From an uncultured Bacteroidia bacterium (GTDB lineage Bacteria; Bacteroidota; Bacteroidia; Bacteroidales; UBA932), in contig CACZHP010000013.1 in NCBI GenBank assembly GCA_902780935.1, positions 43,021-107,020 on the forward strand: 64,000 nucleotides of DNA. Reading direction: 5' to 3'. The position numbers and the translations under genes were made by a program. Below, piece after piece: positions 25,207 to 33,495 of the stretch; position 1 is the first letter of the stretch, and the number at the start of each line of letters is the position of its first letter. Under the pieces are notes generated by a model. The model did no database searches and had not been told where the DNA came from. It saw nothing but the letters and a program-made list of their open reading frames with translations.

Positions 25207-25876
25207 TCTGTCCCGTCCCGGTCCCTGAGCGGAGCCGAAGGGCCAGTGTCATTCTGAGCGAAGTGAAGAATCTAGCCGCTGGCTGGCAAATGTTCTTTGC
25301 TCGCCAATATCGCTCGTGGAGTAGGTCGGATGCTTTCGGATACCCTGACTGTTGCCGGGTAAGGTAAGGGTCTTTTTCATAGGAATAAACAGTTGAGTTC
25401 AACACGAATATAGAGACTATTTTCCAGATAATTATCATGCTTATTCCTGTCATTTGTTTTTTGCCGTTAGTAGCATAGTAATCTAACGGTAGTATAATTT
25501 CACCTTTTTCTATCACATCCTTTATTGCGGCGAATGAGGCGGCTTTGATTCTTCCTATGCCGTGAAATTTGTCAGTAAAGCTTTCATAGTAATAGATTAT
25601 TTGGACTAGGACAAAGATAAGTCTACCAAATAGAAAAAAAAGATAAGAAACAGAAAAACCTGATTATTCATCTGTGAATGTAAGGTTTATTAGCATCGCT
25701 AATGGTCTGTTGATAAGGCAGTTGATAATAAAAAACAAAAAATCATTAAAACTGTTTAAATAAAAAAATCTTTTGCTTAAATTCGTACGATTTCGTGCAT
25801 ACGCACGCGTGAGCGTGTTGGGCACCTGAAGCAAGTGATTAAAAGTTAATTAATTAAATATAAAAAACGTTTTTTT
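25207..25876. other. Gene-poor AT-rich stretch with dispersed repeats
   Basis: I see no convincing gene. It opens with a second copy of the CCCTGAGCGGAGCCGAAGGG repeat (25223-25242) and a variant GTCATTCTGAGCG repeat (25248-25273). It then becomes AT-rich and contains a small hairpin CGTGC-ATAC-GCACG at 25794-25807 upstream of the 44-codon peptide gene. A minus-strand open frame (24977-25516) is mostly translated repeat DNA. Confidence 0.75.
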
Positions 25877-26011
25877 ATGGAAAAGAAATTTATTTATGAA
25901 GCTCCGGAGGTGGAGCAGATCGAATTGAGATTCGAGCAATCATTATTGAACGGTTCCCCTGGTAGTGCTGGTGGTGATGACACTATTGTTGATGAGGATG
26001 ATATGAGTTAA
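25877..26011 (+). CDS. 44-residue peptide with YxxPxV N-terminal motif
   Basis: The frame runs from ATG 25877 to TAA 26011. The peptide starts MEKKFIYEAPEVEQIELRFE, then a hydrophobic SLL, and a Gly/Ser/Asp-rich acidic tail (NGSPGSAGGDD ... DEDDMS). Short proteins of this general form (basic start, Y-x-x-P, hydrophobic/acidic middle, Gly/Ser-rich end) are frequent in Bacteroidales beside surface lipoproteins and have no established function, as far as I recall. The next ATG is 12 bp downstream (26024), so it is the first gene of the lipoprotein operon. The YxxPxV resembles the YxxPxL leader motif that RiPP recognition elements bind in lasso peptide precursors, so a precursor-peptide role is possible but unproven. 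Confidence 0.7.
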   Translation: MEKKFIYEAPEVEQIELRFEQSLLNGSPGSAGGDDTIVDEDDMS

Positions 26012-26023
26012 TTTGTGTTAGTT

Positions 26024-29000
26024 ATGACTATTATCAATCGTTTTGGAATGTTGGCGGCGATAGCCCTAGCATTCGTGGGTTGTTCGAAGGAGATAGACAT
26101 CCAGAAACCTGAAGACAATACGACAGGCACCCATACACTTACGTTTAAAGTTGAGAAGGCTGCTGATACCAGGACTTCGGTAGTAGAGGGGGATGGTGTC
26201 GCTTCTTATTTATGGACTGCTGGAGATGATGAGTATTTCCATATCTATGAGAATGGAAAAGAAGCCACTGCTGTTGAGATGTCGTTGAGCAGTGATAATA
26301 AAATCGCTACCTTTACAGCTACATTTAAGGATTCGGATACTACAGCTTATTCATACACTGCTGTGTACGGAAGTGATGTGTCTAAAAATATGAATCCTCT
26401 TATCCCTACCACACAGAAACCTGTTCTTACTTCATTTGATCCAGCCGCCGACGTGTTAGTGTCTGCTGAACCAATTACTCTTGCAGGGAATGTTGCCGCA
26501 AATGCAACCACCGAATTCTTGTTCAAGCTTCAACGAGTCGTGTCCGTGAACAAGATGACCTTAAAGGGCCTTGAATCAGGAGAGGTCATTAAGACTGTTG
26601 AACTCATATCATCTGATAAATACTTTAGCGCTCGATATGGTTTCGGAAGTGGCGACTATACTAATGTAAAGCAAAGCTTAACATTTGATTACACGCCGTT
26701 GAGTAATGCTGTTGTTGGAGATGATGGCACATTCCCGGTTTACTTCACTTCCGCTCCGGTCACAGGTGCTTCTTTCAGTGTAAGGGTTACAACTGATAAG
26801 AATGTTTATCTGCGAGACGATTTCACCTCCAAACTTACTCTAGCGGTTGGAACATTCCGCCGTTTCGGCATTAATCTTTCCGCTTATAGTTCACCTATTT
26901 CCGCTGGTGTGGAATACCAGCTTGTTTCCAGTCAGAGTGATCTTGAGAATGGTGCAGAGTACCTGATTGTTGGGAATGGCAAAAAGGCCATGTCTTATCA
27001 GAAGGATAATAATAGGGCTACTGTTGACGTAACACCGGTGAACAATATTATTACTATCGATAATACTATCGATGCGTATGTTTTCAAACTTGATTCTTTT
27101 GGTAACGATAATTATTCAATAACAGACATTACTGAAGGCAAGGAGACAGAAGGCCAGTATCTTTACGCTGTTGACAATAGTAATAACTATTTACGTTCTA
27201 GAGCTAACGTTATGACCAACAGTTCTGCCTGGACTATTACCGTTAATGAAGGCGTAGCCAGCATAGTCTGCTTCAATACAGATGTTAGAGGAGTAATGTG
27301 TCTGAATGGAGACCTGATCTCTTGTTATGCTTCCTTGGGATCATATAAGACACTCGCTCTTTATAAGAGAACTACTCCAGACACTAGACAAAATGTCACT
27401 TTATCCTTCCGCTACAATTACGATCTTAGCATCGGAACTGACGAATATAACTCTTTTGCTGGACAGACAGTAACTATTACTCCTGATGGCGTTACAGGTG
27501 TGAAGTATTCCTTCCACGGCGATGCCATTGGAACAGTTGATGAAAATTCCGGAATCGTAACCCTGAACGGAACCGCTGGCACTGCAAGTGTGTCTGCTTC
27601 TTTCAGTGGTGATAGCAACTATAAGCCAGCTGCTACTGTTGCCTATCGTATCACTGTCGTTGATCCCAGTGCGGTGGACCATGTCACACTTGACTGGATT
27701 TATCCTACTGAAGGGGCAGCAACAAGTGCTGGTATCAGCGCTATTTCTGGTGTTACTGCTTCTGGACTTGGTTCTGACTATGCCGCAAGTAATTCTCCTT
27801 ATTGCATTAAACTCGATGGTACTGGTGACTATATCATGGTCAAGACCGATGTCGCAATAGGTGAAGTTTCTGTTGGCTATAAGATGATAGGTGGCTCAAA
27901 TACCTCAACTCTAAACATTCTTGAATCAAGTGATGGTGAGACTTTCACACCTGTAGAGAACCTTACGATATCAGGCTCCCAGAATTCTACGGGTATAGTG
28001 AAGACCACCGATGTGTTTAATCCCAGCAGTAGATATGTTAAGATTTATTTCACTAAGGGTTCGAATATCGGTATAGGAAGCATCTCAATCTTAAAGGCCG
28101 ATGACACGCCGCAGTTCTCAGTTGAAAGCCCTCTTGAAGCGACCGCTGTTGAAAGCGATTATACAGTTAACATTACAAGGAAGAACTTTACTAGTGCTAT
28201 TACTGTGAGTGTCCCTGGCGATTGCGATTGGATAGTTCCTGGTACTATAGCTTCTGGCGCAACTTCTTTCAATGTCCATGTAAATGCGAATACTGGCAAT
28301 AGTCGCACAACTACCCTTACTTTGAGTGCTGCTGGTGTCGCATCTCAGGAACTTGTTGTGAATCAGGCCGGTGTTGAACCTGGTACAGCGGCTAATCCAT
28401 ATACAGTCACTCAAGCACTCGTTGTAGCTAATGCCCTCGGGGATAACGAGACTACCAATGATGATGTCTATGTGAGCGGTACGATATCTAACGTCAATAG
28501 GTATTTCAGTAACTACAAGTCTATCACGTATTTTATCTCTGAAAATGGTTCCACTAGTAATCAACTTGAGGTGTATAGTGGGAAGGGGGGCGATGGAGCA
28601 GACTTTGGTAATATCACGGATCTAGCCGTAGGTGATCAGGTAGTTGTGAAGGGAAAGATTAAAAAATATGTTAATGACACTGGTGCCACGACCCTAGAGA
28701 TTGATGCTAGTAGTCAGATCGTTAGTATCGTTCAATCTTCTCGCTATACAGTTACTTACAGTGATGATGGGAATGGTTCCTTATCGGGGCCTACCAGCGT
28801 TGGAGCGCAGGGCAGCGTTACAGTAACTATCACTCCAAATACAGGTTATGAGTTAGATGTACTTACCGTTGGAGGTACTGATGTCACGTCTGCTGTTTCT
28901 TCCAATGAGTACACTTTCTCAATGCCCCAAAGCGATGTAGTGGTTTCTGCATCCTTCAAGGAGAGTCAAGTGAAAAGAGTAACGCTTAAATATTCAGGAA

Positions 29001-29116
29001 CTACAACCACTAATATGACGGGCAACAACGATGCTGCTTTGTTAGGATTAAATGCAACTGATTGGTCTGTAGTAGGAGCTAAAGCTGGTAATAATCTTTT
29101 CCCAGGACTTAATTAA
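26024..29116 (+). CDS. Large multidomain surface lipoprotein (fimbrillin-like, BACON), probably truncated
   Basis: 1030 residues from the ATG at 26024. Lipobox AFVGC (Cys20). Domain order as I read it: fimbrillin/Mfa-like domain (about 30-290); an unassigned beta domain (about 295-450); Ig-like module (about 455-545); discoidin-like beta domain (about 550-685); BACON-like (about 690-780, ending VVNQAG); OB-fold of DUF6359 type (about 785-900); InlB-repeat-like (about 905-985, YSDDGNGSLSG). The start of a further beta domain is cut by TAA at 29114. The same frame continues with clearly related sequence after the stop. Base composition is AT-richer than the flanking genes, suggesting transfer. 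The protein should be surface exposed and bind glycans or other cells; no catalytic domain is in this part. Confidence 0.85.
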   Translation: MTIINRFGMLAAIALAFVGCSKEIDIQKPEDNTTGTHTLTFKVEKAADTRTSVVEGDGVASYLWTAGDDEYFHIYENGKEATAVEMSLSSDNKIATFTATFKDSDTTAYSYTAVYGSDVSKNMNPLIPTTQKPVLTSFDPAADVLVSAEPITLAGNVAANATTEFLFKLQRVVSVNKMTLKGLESGEVIKTVELISSDKYFSARYGFGSGDYTNVKQSLTFDYTPLSNAVVGDDGTFPVYFTSAPVTGASFSVRVTTDKNVYLRDDFTSKLTLAVGTFRRFGINLSAYSSPISAGVEYQLVSSQSDLENGAEYLIVGNGKKAMSYQKDNNRATVDVTPVNNIITIDNTIDAYVFKLDSFGNDNYSITDITEGKETEGQYLYAVDNSNNYLRSRANVMTNSSAWTITVNEGVASIVCFNTDVRGVMCLNGDLISCYASLGSYKTLALYKRTTPDTRQNVTLSFRYNYDLSIGTDEYNSFAGQTVTITPDGVTGVKYSFHGDAIGTVDENSGIVTLNGTAGTASVSASFSGDSNYKPAATVAYRITVVDPSAVDHVTLDWIYPTEGAATSAGISAISGVTASGLGSDYAASNSPYCIKLDGTGDYIMVKTDVAIGEVSVGYKMIGGSNTSTLNILESSDGETFTPVENLTISGSQNSTGIVKTTDVFNPSSRYVKIYFTKGSNIGIGSISILKADDTPQFSVESPLEATAVESDYTVNITRKNFTSAITVSVPGDCDWIVPGTIASGATSFNVHVNANTGNSRTTTLTLSAAGVASQELVVNQAGVEPGTAANPYTVTQALVVANALGDNETTNDDVYVSGTISNVNRYFSNYKSITYFISENGSTSNQLEVYSGKGGDGADFGNITDLAVGDQVVVKGKIKKYVNDTGATTLEIDASSQIVSIVQSSRYTVTYSDDGNGSLSGPTSVGAQGSVTVTITPNTGYELDVLTVGGTDVTSAVSSNEYTFSMPQSDVVVSASFKESQVKRVTLKYSGTTTTNMTGNNDAALLGLNATDWSVVGAKAGNNLFPGLN

Positions 29117-29446
29117 AGCCAATATATTGCATTATACTATCATGATGATGGCTGCAACACCATTACTGTCTCTTCACTAAATAACGCAATTATAAGTTCT
29201 ATTACTATCACATATACCGGTACAAATTATTCTAACGGTAGAGTATTTGTTGGAGATTCAGAAGTGACCGGTAATAATGGAACTTACGCCATTAACAGCA
29301 GTTCATTTGTTATAACAAATGGTAATACGTCTAACGCCCAAGTTCGTATCAGTTCAATAGTCATTAATTATTGACTCCCATCCGGGGGCGGAACCTCCGG
29401 GGGCCAGACGGCCACAGCAAGCGTTACAACTGGAGGTCCGAGTAGT
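29117..29446 (+). other. In-frame continuation between two stop codons
   Basis: Directly after TAA (29114-29116) the same reading frame encodes 85 codons of a beta-rich domain (SQYIALYYHDDGCNTITVSS ... VRISSIVINY). These complete the domain begun before the stop. Then comes TGA (29372-29374), a Gly-rich linker (PSGGGTSGGQ) and the fibronectin-like modules of the next frame. No frameshift is needed: 26024, 29114, 29372 and 29447 are all in one phase. Confidence 0.85.
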
Positions 29447-30922
29447 GTGAGTTCGACAGGGGCAACCCTGTCGGGCTCATACACCGGAGCTACCGGGGAA
29501 GTGACAGAGACTGGTTTCTACTATGGGACCAGTTCTGGCAGTTTAACCACGAAGGTCAGCACTAACGGTTCCGCATCTCCTTTCTCGACAGTCCTCACGG
29601 ATCTTATCCCAGGCACAAAATACTACTTCAAGGCCTTCGTGAAGGAAGGAGATAAAGAGGTTTATGGTTCCGAAAGTTCCTTCACAACAAAGAAGGTAGC
29701 TACTGCTACAGTATCAAATAGCGCCGCCACATCCGTAACCTCCAGTTCGGCAAAGCTTAACGGTAGCTTCAGTGAGGCATCTGGCTCGATTTACGAAACT
29801 GGCTTCTATTGGGGCACATCGCAGAACAGTTTGACCAACAAAGTCACGACCGACGGCACCAATGCCACATCCGGTAGTTTCAATTGCATCATTGGAGAGC
29901 AGACACCGCTAAATGCCAACACCACTTATTATTTCAAGGCTTATGTCATGGAGTATGACGAGAATTCAGGGCAATTTGTTGAGCGGAAAGCAACCTCGGT
30001 GCAGTCTTTTACGACTACCTCAGTCTCACAGACTGGTTGGCAAGGGTACCTAAGTGATTACGGCATGCCCGATGTTTCCGGTATTATTACTAACCTGCGC
30101 CAGAGCGGCACATTATCCGCGCGCGATGACAAATGGTATAGTGTCAATACCTCAAACAATAATCGTCAGATTGCGATTCACACCTATACACATCCGACAA
30201 GCGAAGCGGAGACATTGAACTACGTGGTTCTCTACGATGGGAATAAATATGCTCCTGTCTGGACTTATCATGTGATGAACTCCACTCAGTGGCCAGACAA
30301 GAATGTTGGCCGAAATGATGACTGGGAAAATGACCCCGCAATCAACTTGACTCAGCAGGGAGGCTTGGACAACGCTGGTACTGTTGGTTATAGCAGGGGG
30401 CACCTTGTAGCTTCAGACTATCGCCAAAGTAGCGTGAAACAGAATAAGCAGACTTTTTACCACAGTAACCAGGCGCCTCAGTGGCAAAACAGCTTCAACG
30501 ACGGAGTATGGAATACCCTAGAGCAAAGAGTCAAAACTATGACTCCATCTGGTACCACCATGCTTTACATTGTAACTGGTGTTTTGTATGAAGGTACGAC
30601 GACAACCAAACCTAGCGGTGGTCTTCAGGTTCCTATTCCGAGTCACTTTTATAAGTGCATCATGAAGTGCACATTCAGCGGATCTACTATCACTGATGCC
30701 CAAGGTATCGCATTCGTGTATACAAATCAGGCACACATTACTAAGAATACTGGTTTGACCTACTATGGCACAGACCACAATACTGGTGATGAGTATTTCG
30801 TGACTTCCATCGATGCCATAGAGGAACGTGCAGGTTTCGACTTCTTTGCAGGTGTACCTTCTTCCTTGCAGACAACGGCGGAATCCAACACCCAACACAA
30901 TTGGTTTACCGGAGCTAATTAG
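29447..30922 (+). CDS. Fibronectin-like modules plus NUC1-type DNA/RNA endonuclease
   Basis: 491 codons from a GTG at 29447, but the frame is open from 29375 and continuous with the lipoprotein upstream, so this start is only formal. Two fibronectin-like modules of about 95 residues each (ETGFYYGTSSGSL and ETGFYWGTSQNSL repeats) lead into a DNA/RNA non-specific endonuclease domain. Its catalytic His lies in SRGHLVASDYRQ (DRGH in canonical enzymes), followed by NQAPQWQNSFNDGVWNTLE, the Asn/metal-binding and WxxLE region. Such enzymes cut extracellular DNA. Without a signal peptide this piece would not be exported, so it probably functions, or once functioned, only as the C-terminus of the lipoprotein. 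A terminator follows at 31013. Confidence 0.8.
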   Translation: MSSTGATLSGSYTGATGEVTETGFYYGTSSGSLTTKVSTNGSASPFSTVLTDLIPGTKYYFKAFVKEGDKEVYGSESSFTTKKVATATVSNSAATSVTSSSAKLNGSFSEASGSIYETGFYWGTSQNSLTNKVTTDGTNATSGSFNCIIGEQTPLNANTTYYFKAYVMEYDENSGQFVERKATSVQSFTTTSVSQTGWQGYLSDYGMPDVSGIITNLRQSGTLSARDDKWYSVNTSNNNRQIAIHTYTHPTSEAETLNYVVLYDGNKYAPVWTYHVMNSTQWPDKNVGRNDDWENDPAINLTQQGGLDNAGTVGYSRGHLVASDYRQSSVKQNKQTFYHSNQAPQWQNSFNDGVWNTLEQRVKTMTPSGTTMLYIVTGVLYEGTTTTKPSGGLQVPIPSHFYKCIMKCTFSGSTITDAQGIAFVYTNQAHITKNTGLTYYGTDHNTGDEYFVTSIDAIEERAGFDFFAGVPSSLQTTAESNTQHNWFTGAN

Positions 30923-31012
30923 TCCAATCGCTTTAAGACAACTAAGCTGCAGTGCCATACAAAAGCGGTCAGTGCTTAGGGACATATTATTAATGAGGGT
31001 GACCAAAAAGTC

Positions 31013-31039
31013 AAAGTGACTTAGGTCACTCTCTTTTTA
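31013..31039 (+). terminator. Terminator after endonuclease frame
   Basis: AGTGAC-TTAG-GTCACT hairpin followed by CTCTTTTT. A longer alternative stem GAGGGTGACC / GGTCACTCTC overlaps it. Confidence 0.8.
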
Positions 31040-31188
31040 ACGTATTGTTGTGTGGCCGGAGGAAGGGATACCCTCCCGGGGGACTCCACTTCGCTTCGCT
31101 CCGCTCGATAGTATCCCGAAAAGTGTGTCCGGATAGGTAAAAGAAAAAAGTCTGTAACTTTAAAGAGCTAAAAAAGAACCTGGTAAGT

Positions 31189-31298
31189 TCAACTTTAAAG
31201 AAACAGACTTATGCTAACTTTTACAAAGGAACAACTTTCTGAGTCAACTTTAAAGAAACAGACTTATGCTAACTTTTACAAAGGAACAACTTTCTGAG
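31189..31298. repeat. Perfect 2 x 55-bp tandem duplication
   Basis: 31189-31243 and 31244-31298 are identical. Each copy contains ATGCTAACTTTTACAAAGGA, reading MLTFTKEQLSE, which looks like the N-terminus of an IS256-type transposase (family guess). After copy 2 the frame ends at VMCK-stop. Confidence 0.95.
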
Positions 31299-31309
31299 GT
31301 AATGTGCAA

Positions 31310-31450
31310 GTAAGCATCCGATAAAGTACAGTACGGCTACTAACCCATTACTTCGGGTTAGTAGCCGTTACTTATTGTCAGTGATGCGTTACTAACGGTT
31401 AGTTCGGCCACGTATATTCTGTATAGATTTGTACTTTATCGGATGCTTAC
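31310..31450. mobile_element. MITE-like element with 21-bp perfect terminal inverted repeats
   Basis: Termini GTAAGCATCCGATAAAGTAC(A) and (T)GTACTTTATCGGATGCTTAC are exact reverse complements over 21 bp and enclose 99 bp. Inside is a second perfect hairpin, ACGGCTACTAACCC / GGGTTAGTAGCCGT (31333-31368), and repeated TACTAAC/GTTAG motifs. No open frame. No clear target-site duplication at the flanks. Confidence 0.8.
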
Positions 31451-32012
31451 GTTCCACAGGGATATACCTGAGCCCAATCATGGGTATGGCATCATTCTGC
31501 GGCCAAGAGCTTAAATATCAATCATTTATAAATAATCAAATGCCAGACCTCTGAATTTTAGCGGGGTAAGGCATTCCCGTTCGGGGAAGTAGTTATATAT
31601 CAATGCTTTACGAATAGCAGTATTCCAAACCCTTCCCAAAATGCCCGGATCGCTCAAGTGCCGGGGCAGGTGGCGGCCCCGCAGGGGGCATAGGAGAATG
31701 GGCGTTGCGAACGAGAGCCAGGCCGGCCAAAGGCAAGCGTCTGTCTGAGGGCCGTCAGGCCCGAGTTAGCGAGCGGCCGAGCATGGCCGAAGTGAGTAGT
31801 CCAGTCGACGTAGTCCCCCGAAGGGGAGCGACCACCGCCCGGCACATTGGGTATCATATTTCGTCGCGAATTATTTTGTGTTATGCACTTGGGGTTGAAA
31901 CAGGCGTTGACTTTTTCCCGAACCTTGTCGGAATATTAGGGGAGACCGGAGCGGCAAGTGTGGAATCAACCGCAGCCGCGTTCTAGTGCTGGTCGACAGG
32001 CCTGCTGCCAAT

Positions 32013-32038
32013 AGATTCTTCGCTGCGCTCAGAATGAC
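32013..32038 (-). repeat. Dispersed GTCATTCTGAGCG-type repeat, inverted copy
   Basis: AGATTCTTCGCTGCGCTCAG followed by AATGAC, the reverse complement of the copy at 23941. It lies 114 bp from the 3' end of the second PD-(D/E)XK transposase gene. Confidence 0.9.
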
Positions 32039-32151
32039 ACAAGATGCGCGAATTCGGCCGCTTATGCGGTCCATCGGGCACCACAGGTGGTTATGAAAAC
32101 ACGATTTCGGCTGTTTTTGCTGTCTTTGGGTCAACCTAGGTGCCTTACTGT

Positions 32152-33174
32152 CTAGCTGTCAAGAAACTCATTTGGCGCCAAGCCTGTAAGTTTAGATGCT
32201 TGTTCAACTGAGAAATCCCCGCTTACAACCATTTTCTTTGCCACTCGGATTAGGGCGGTACGCTCTCCCTTTTTTATTCCATCCTCCATTCCCTTAACTT
32301 CTCCAGCCTTATATCCTTTTTCCTCGCCACGTAACTCCGCAGTGTACAGGATATTCTCCCAATCTCTTTTAGTTGTCATGATGTCTTTCTTATATTCAGT
32401 TTGTTCAATCTTCGTTAAACCCTGCAACTCGCATGCCTCAAACAACCTTTGGAATACCCTCTCCACCAGTACAGCAGGCCTTTCCTCCAGGGTCTTCATG
32501 TGCATCAAAGCAAACGACAGTTTCTCGGCAAAAGAATCATCCGCTCGTATCGAGTCCCGATGGAAGTTTTTCATTTCCAAGAAGATGAAGTTGAGTCTGT
32601 CAGTCATTTGCTCCCCGCTGTCCCTTTCTCTCAAATCATACCGGAAAACTATCTGATCCGTGTCCTTATGAATTGAAAAGTTCAAGAAACTTACGACATA
32701 TACTGGCGGGTACTTGAATTGTTTGTCATGGCTCCGGTGGCGCTTATTCTTCTTGTTTTCAGCCACGACTTGTTCCTGAATAGGAAAGGTTGAATAAAAG
32801 AGCACTCGCTCTGGAAAATTCACCTGCTCAGACATCTGCATCTCCACAACGAATCTCGTTCCAGAATGATCAACACACTCGACATCAAAACAAGCGTCGT
32901 GGCCGTCCATGAAAGGGTTTTGCTTTCTCCGTTGTTTTCTATTGTATTCGATGCTTACGATCTTACGCTCAGGTATCAGCTCACGAAGAATGTCCAGGAG
33001 AACATCCTTATTCCCTTCGGCTCCTAGAATCTTCTTGAACCATTTGTCGTAAATAACATCTACATACCTCACTATGGTCTCTCGCGAAATACGTTTTATC
33101 CTTGGATCCTCCAGAATCGCCGGAGAACCCTCTACAGGGTGGTAACCCGTCACAATGTTTTTAATAAACTCCAT
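32152..33174 (-). CDS. PD-(D/E)XK nuclease family transposase, second member
   Basis: 340 residues. DKWFKKILG near residue 45, CFDVECVDHSGTRFVVEM followed by QMSE (Asp...Glu-x-Gln), YPPVYVVSFLNFSIHKDTD, and the charged tail GEEKGYKAGEVKGMEDGIKK followed by a helix and SKLTGLAPNEF identify the same Rpn/PDDEXK_2 family as the gene at 24055. The two differ strongly in sequence, so they are not a recent duplication. Opposite orientation places them as outward borders of the peptide/lipoprotein segment. A hairpin and a TATATTTG promoter element lie in its upstream region. Confidence 0.88.
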   Translation of the reverse strand: MEFIKNIVTGYHPVEGSPAILEDPRIKRISRETIVRYVDVIYDKWFKKILGAEGNKDVLLDILRELIPERKIVSIEYNRKQRRKQNPFMDGHDACFDVECVDHSGTRFVVEMQMSEQVNFPERVLFYSTFPIQEQVVAENKKNKRHRSHDKQFKYPPVYVVSFLNFSIHKDTDQIVFRYDLRERDSGEQMTDRLNFIFLEMKNFHRDSIRADDSFAEKLSFALMHMKTLEERPAVLVERVFQRLFEACELQGLTKIEQTEYKKDIMTTKRDWENILYTAELRGEEKGYKAGEVKGMEDGIKKGERTALIRVAKKMVVSGDFSVEQASKLTGLAPNEFLDS

Positions 33175-33214
33175 AATATGTTGTTATTGCGGTTCCTCCC
33201 CGTACCATAAACGC

Positions 33215-33254
33215 ACAACGCGAGCTAGGTGCGATATGACCTAACTCGCGTTGT
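33215..33254 (-). promoter_or_regulatory. Long hairpin in leader of second transposase gene
   Basis: ACAACGCGAG-C-TAGGT / ACCTA-A-CTCGCGTTGT, 15 paired bases with one mismatch and an 8-nt loop. It lies 41 bp upstream of the start codon, between the gene and its likely promoter. It could be an attenuator, an RNA stability element or the recognition palindrome of the transposase. Confidence 0.6.
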
Positions 33255-33292
33255 AGCCTCTTGGTGCTACGGCAACCAGACTTGTTATATGG

Positions 33293-33300
33293 CAAATATA
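33293..33300 (-). promoter_or_regulatory. -7 element of second transposase gene
   Basis: TATATTTG on the minus strand, identical to the element in front of tRNA-Ala. It lies 119 bp upstream of the start, leaving room for a structured leader. Confidence 0.5.
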
Positions 33301-33337
33301 TGCAGATTGTTGGATTATTCCAAGCAAGGTCCGCATA

Positions 33338-33436
33338 AGATTCTTCGCTGCGCTCAGAATGACAAAAGAGGCGCTCAGTTTGACAAGGGGATCCCCGGTC
33401 AGGCCGGGGATGACGACCGGTAAGGCCTGGGATGAC
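33338..33436. repeat. Composite of dispersed repeats
   Basis: An inverted GTCATTCTGAGCG-type copy (33338-33363), a degraded half copy (about 33372-33385), and two tandem copies of CCGGTcAGGCCgGGGATGAC at 33395-33414 and 33417-33436, 22 bp apart with two differences. Confidence 0.85.
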
Positions 33437-33495
33437 GGCGTGCGGTCATCATTCAAAAAGAAATCCTTATCTTTACGAAACAATTAACCACCGTC

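Larger units (their letters stand above)
31040..32151. other. Non-coding mobile-element remnants
   Basis: No intact gene is seen. From left to right: a hairpin GGGATAC...GTATCCC around 31067-31116; a possible IS end (GTGTCCGGATAGGTAAAAG near 31124); a 2 x 55-bp tandem repeat containing the start MLTFTKEQLSE of a transposase-like frame that stops after 15 codons; a 141-bp inverted-repeat element; a G+C-rich part around 31640-31830 full of short GGCCG/CGGCC inverted motifs; and an inverted dispersed repeat at 32013. The G+C-rich part resembles the non-coding end of a mobilisable element, but I cannot name it. Confidence 0.65.

Noticed and set aside
24977-25516. 179-codon minus-strand open frame
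   Set aside because: Most of it translates the 52-bp repeats and dispersed repeats (FFTSLRMT), with no domain.
29114-29374. Genome-wide stop codon reassignment
   Set aside because: TAA, TAG and TGA all end confident genes here (SusC-like TAA, SusD-like TAG, HprK-like TGA), so the in-frame stops are local.
31705-31986. 93-codon open frame in the G+C-rich remnant
   Set aside because: Composition is Arg/Ala/Gly-rich from repeated GGCCG motifs; no recognisable sequence or start context.
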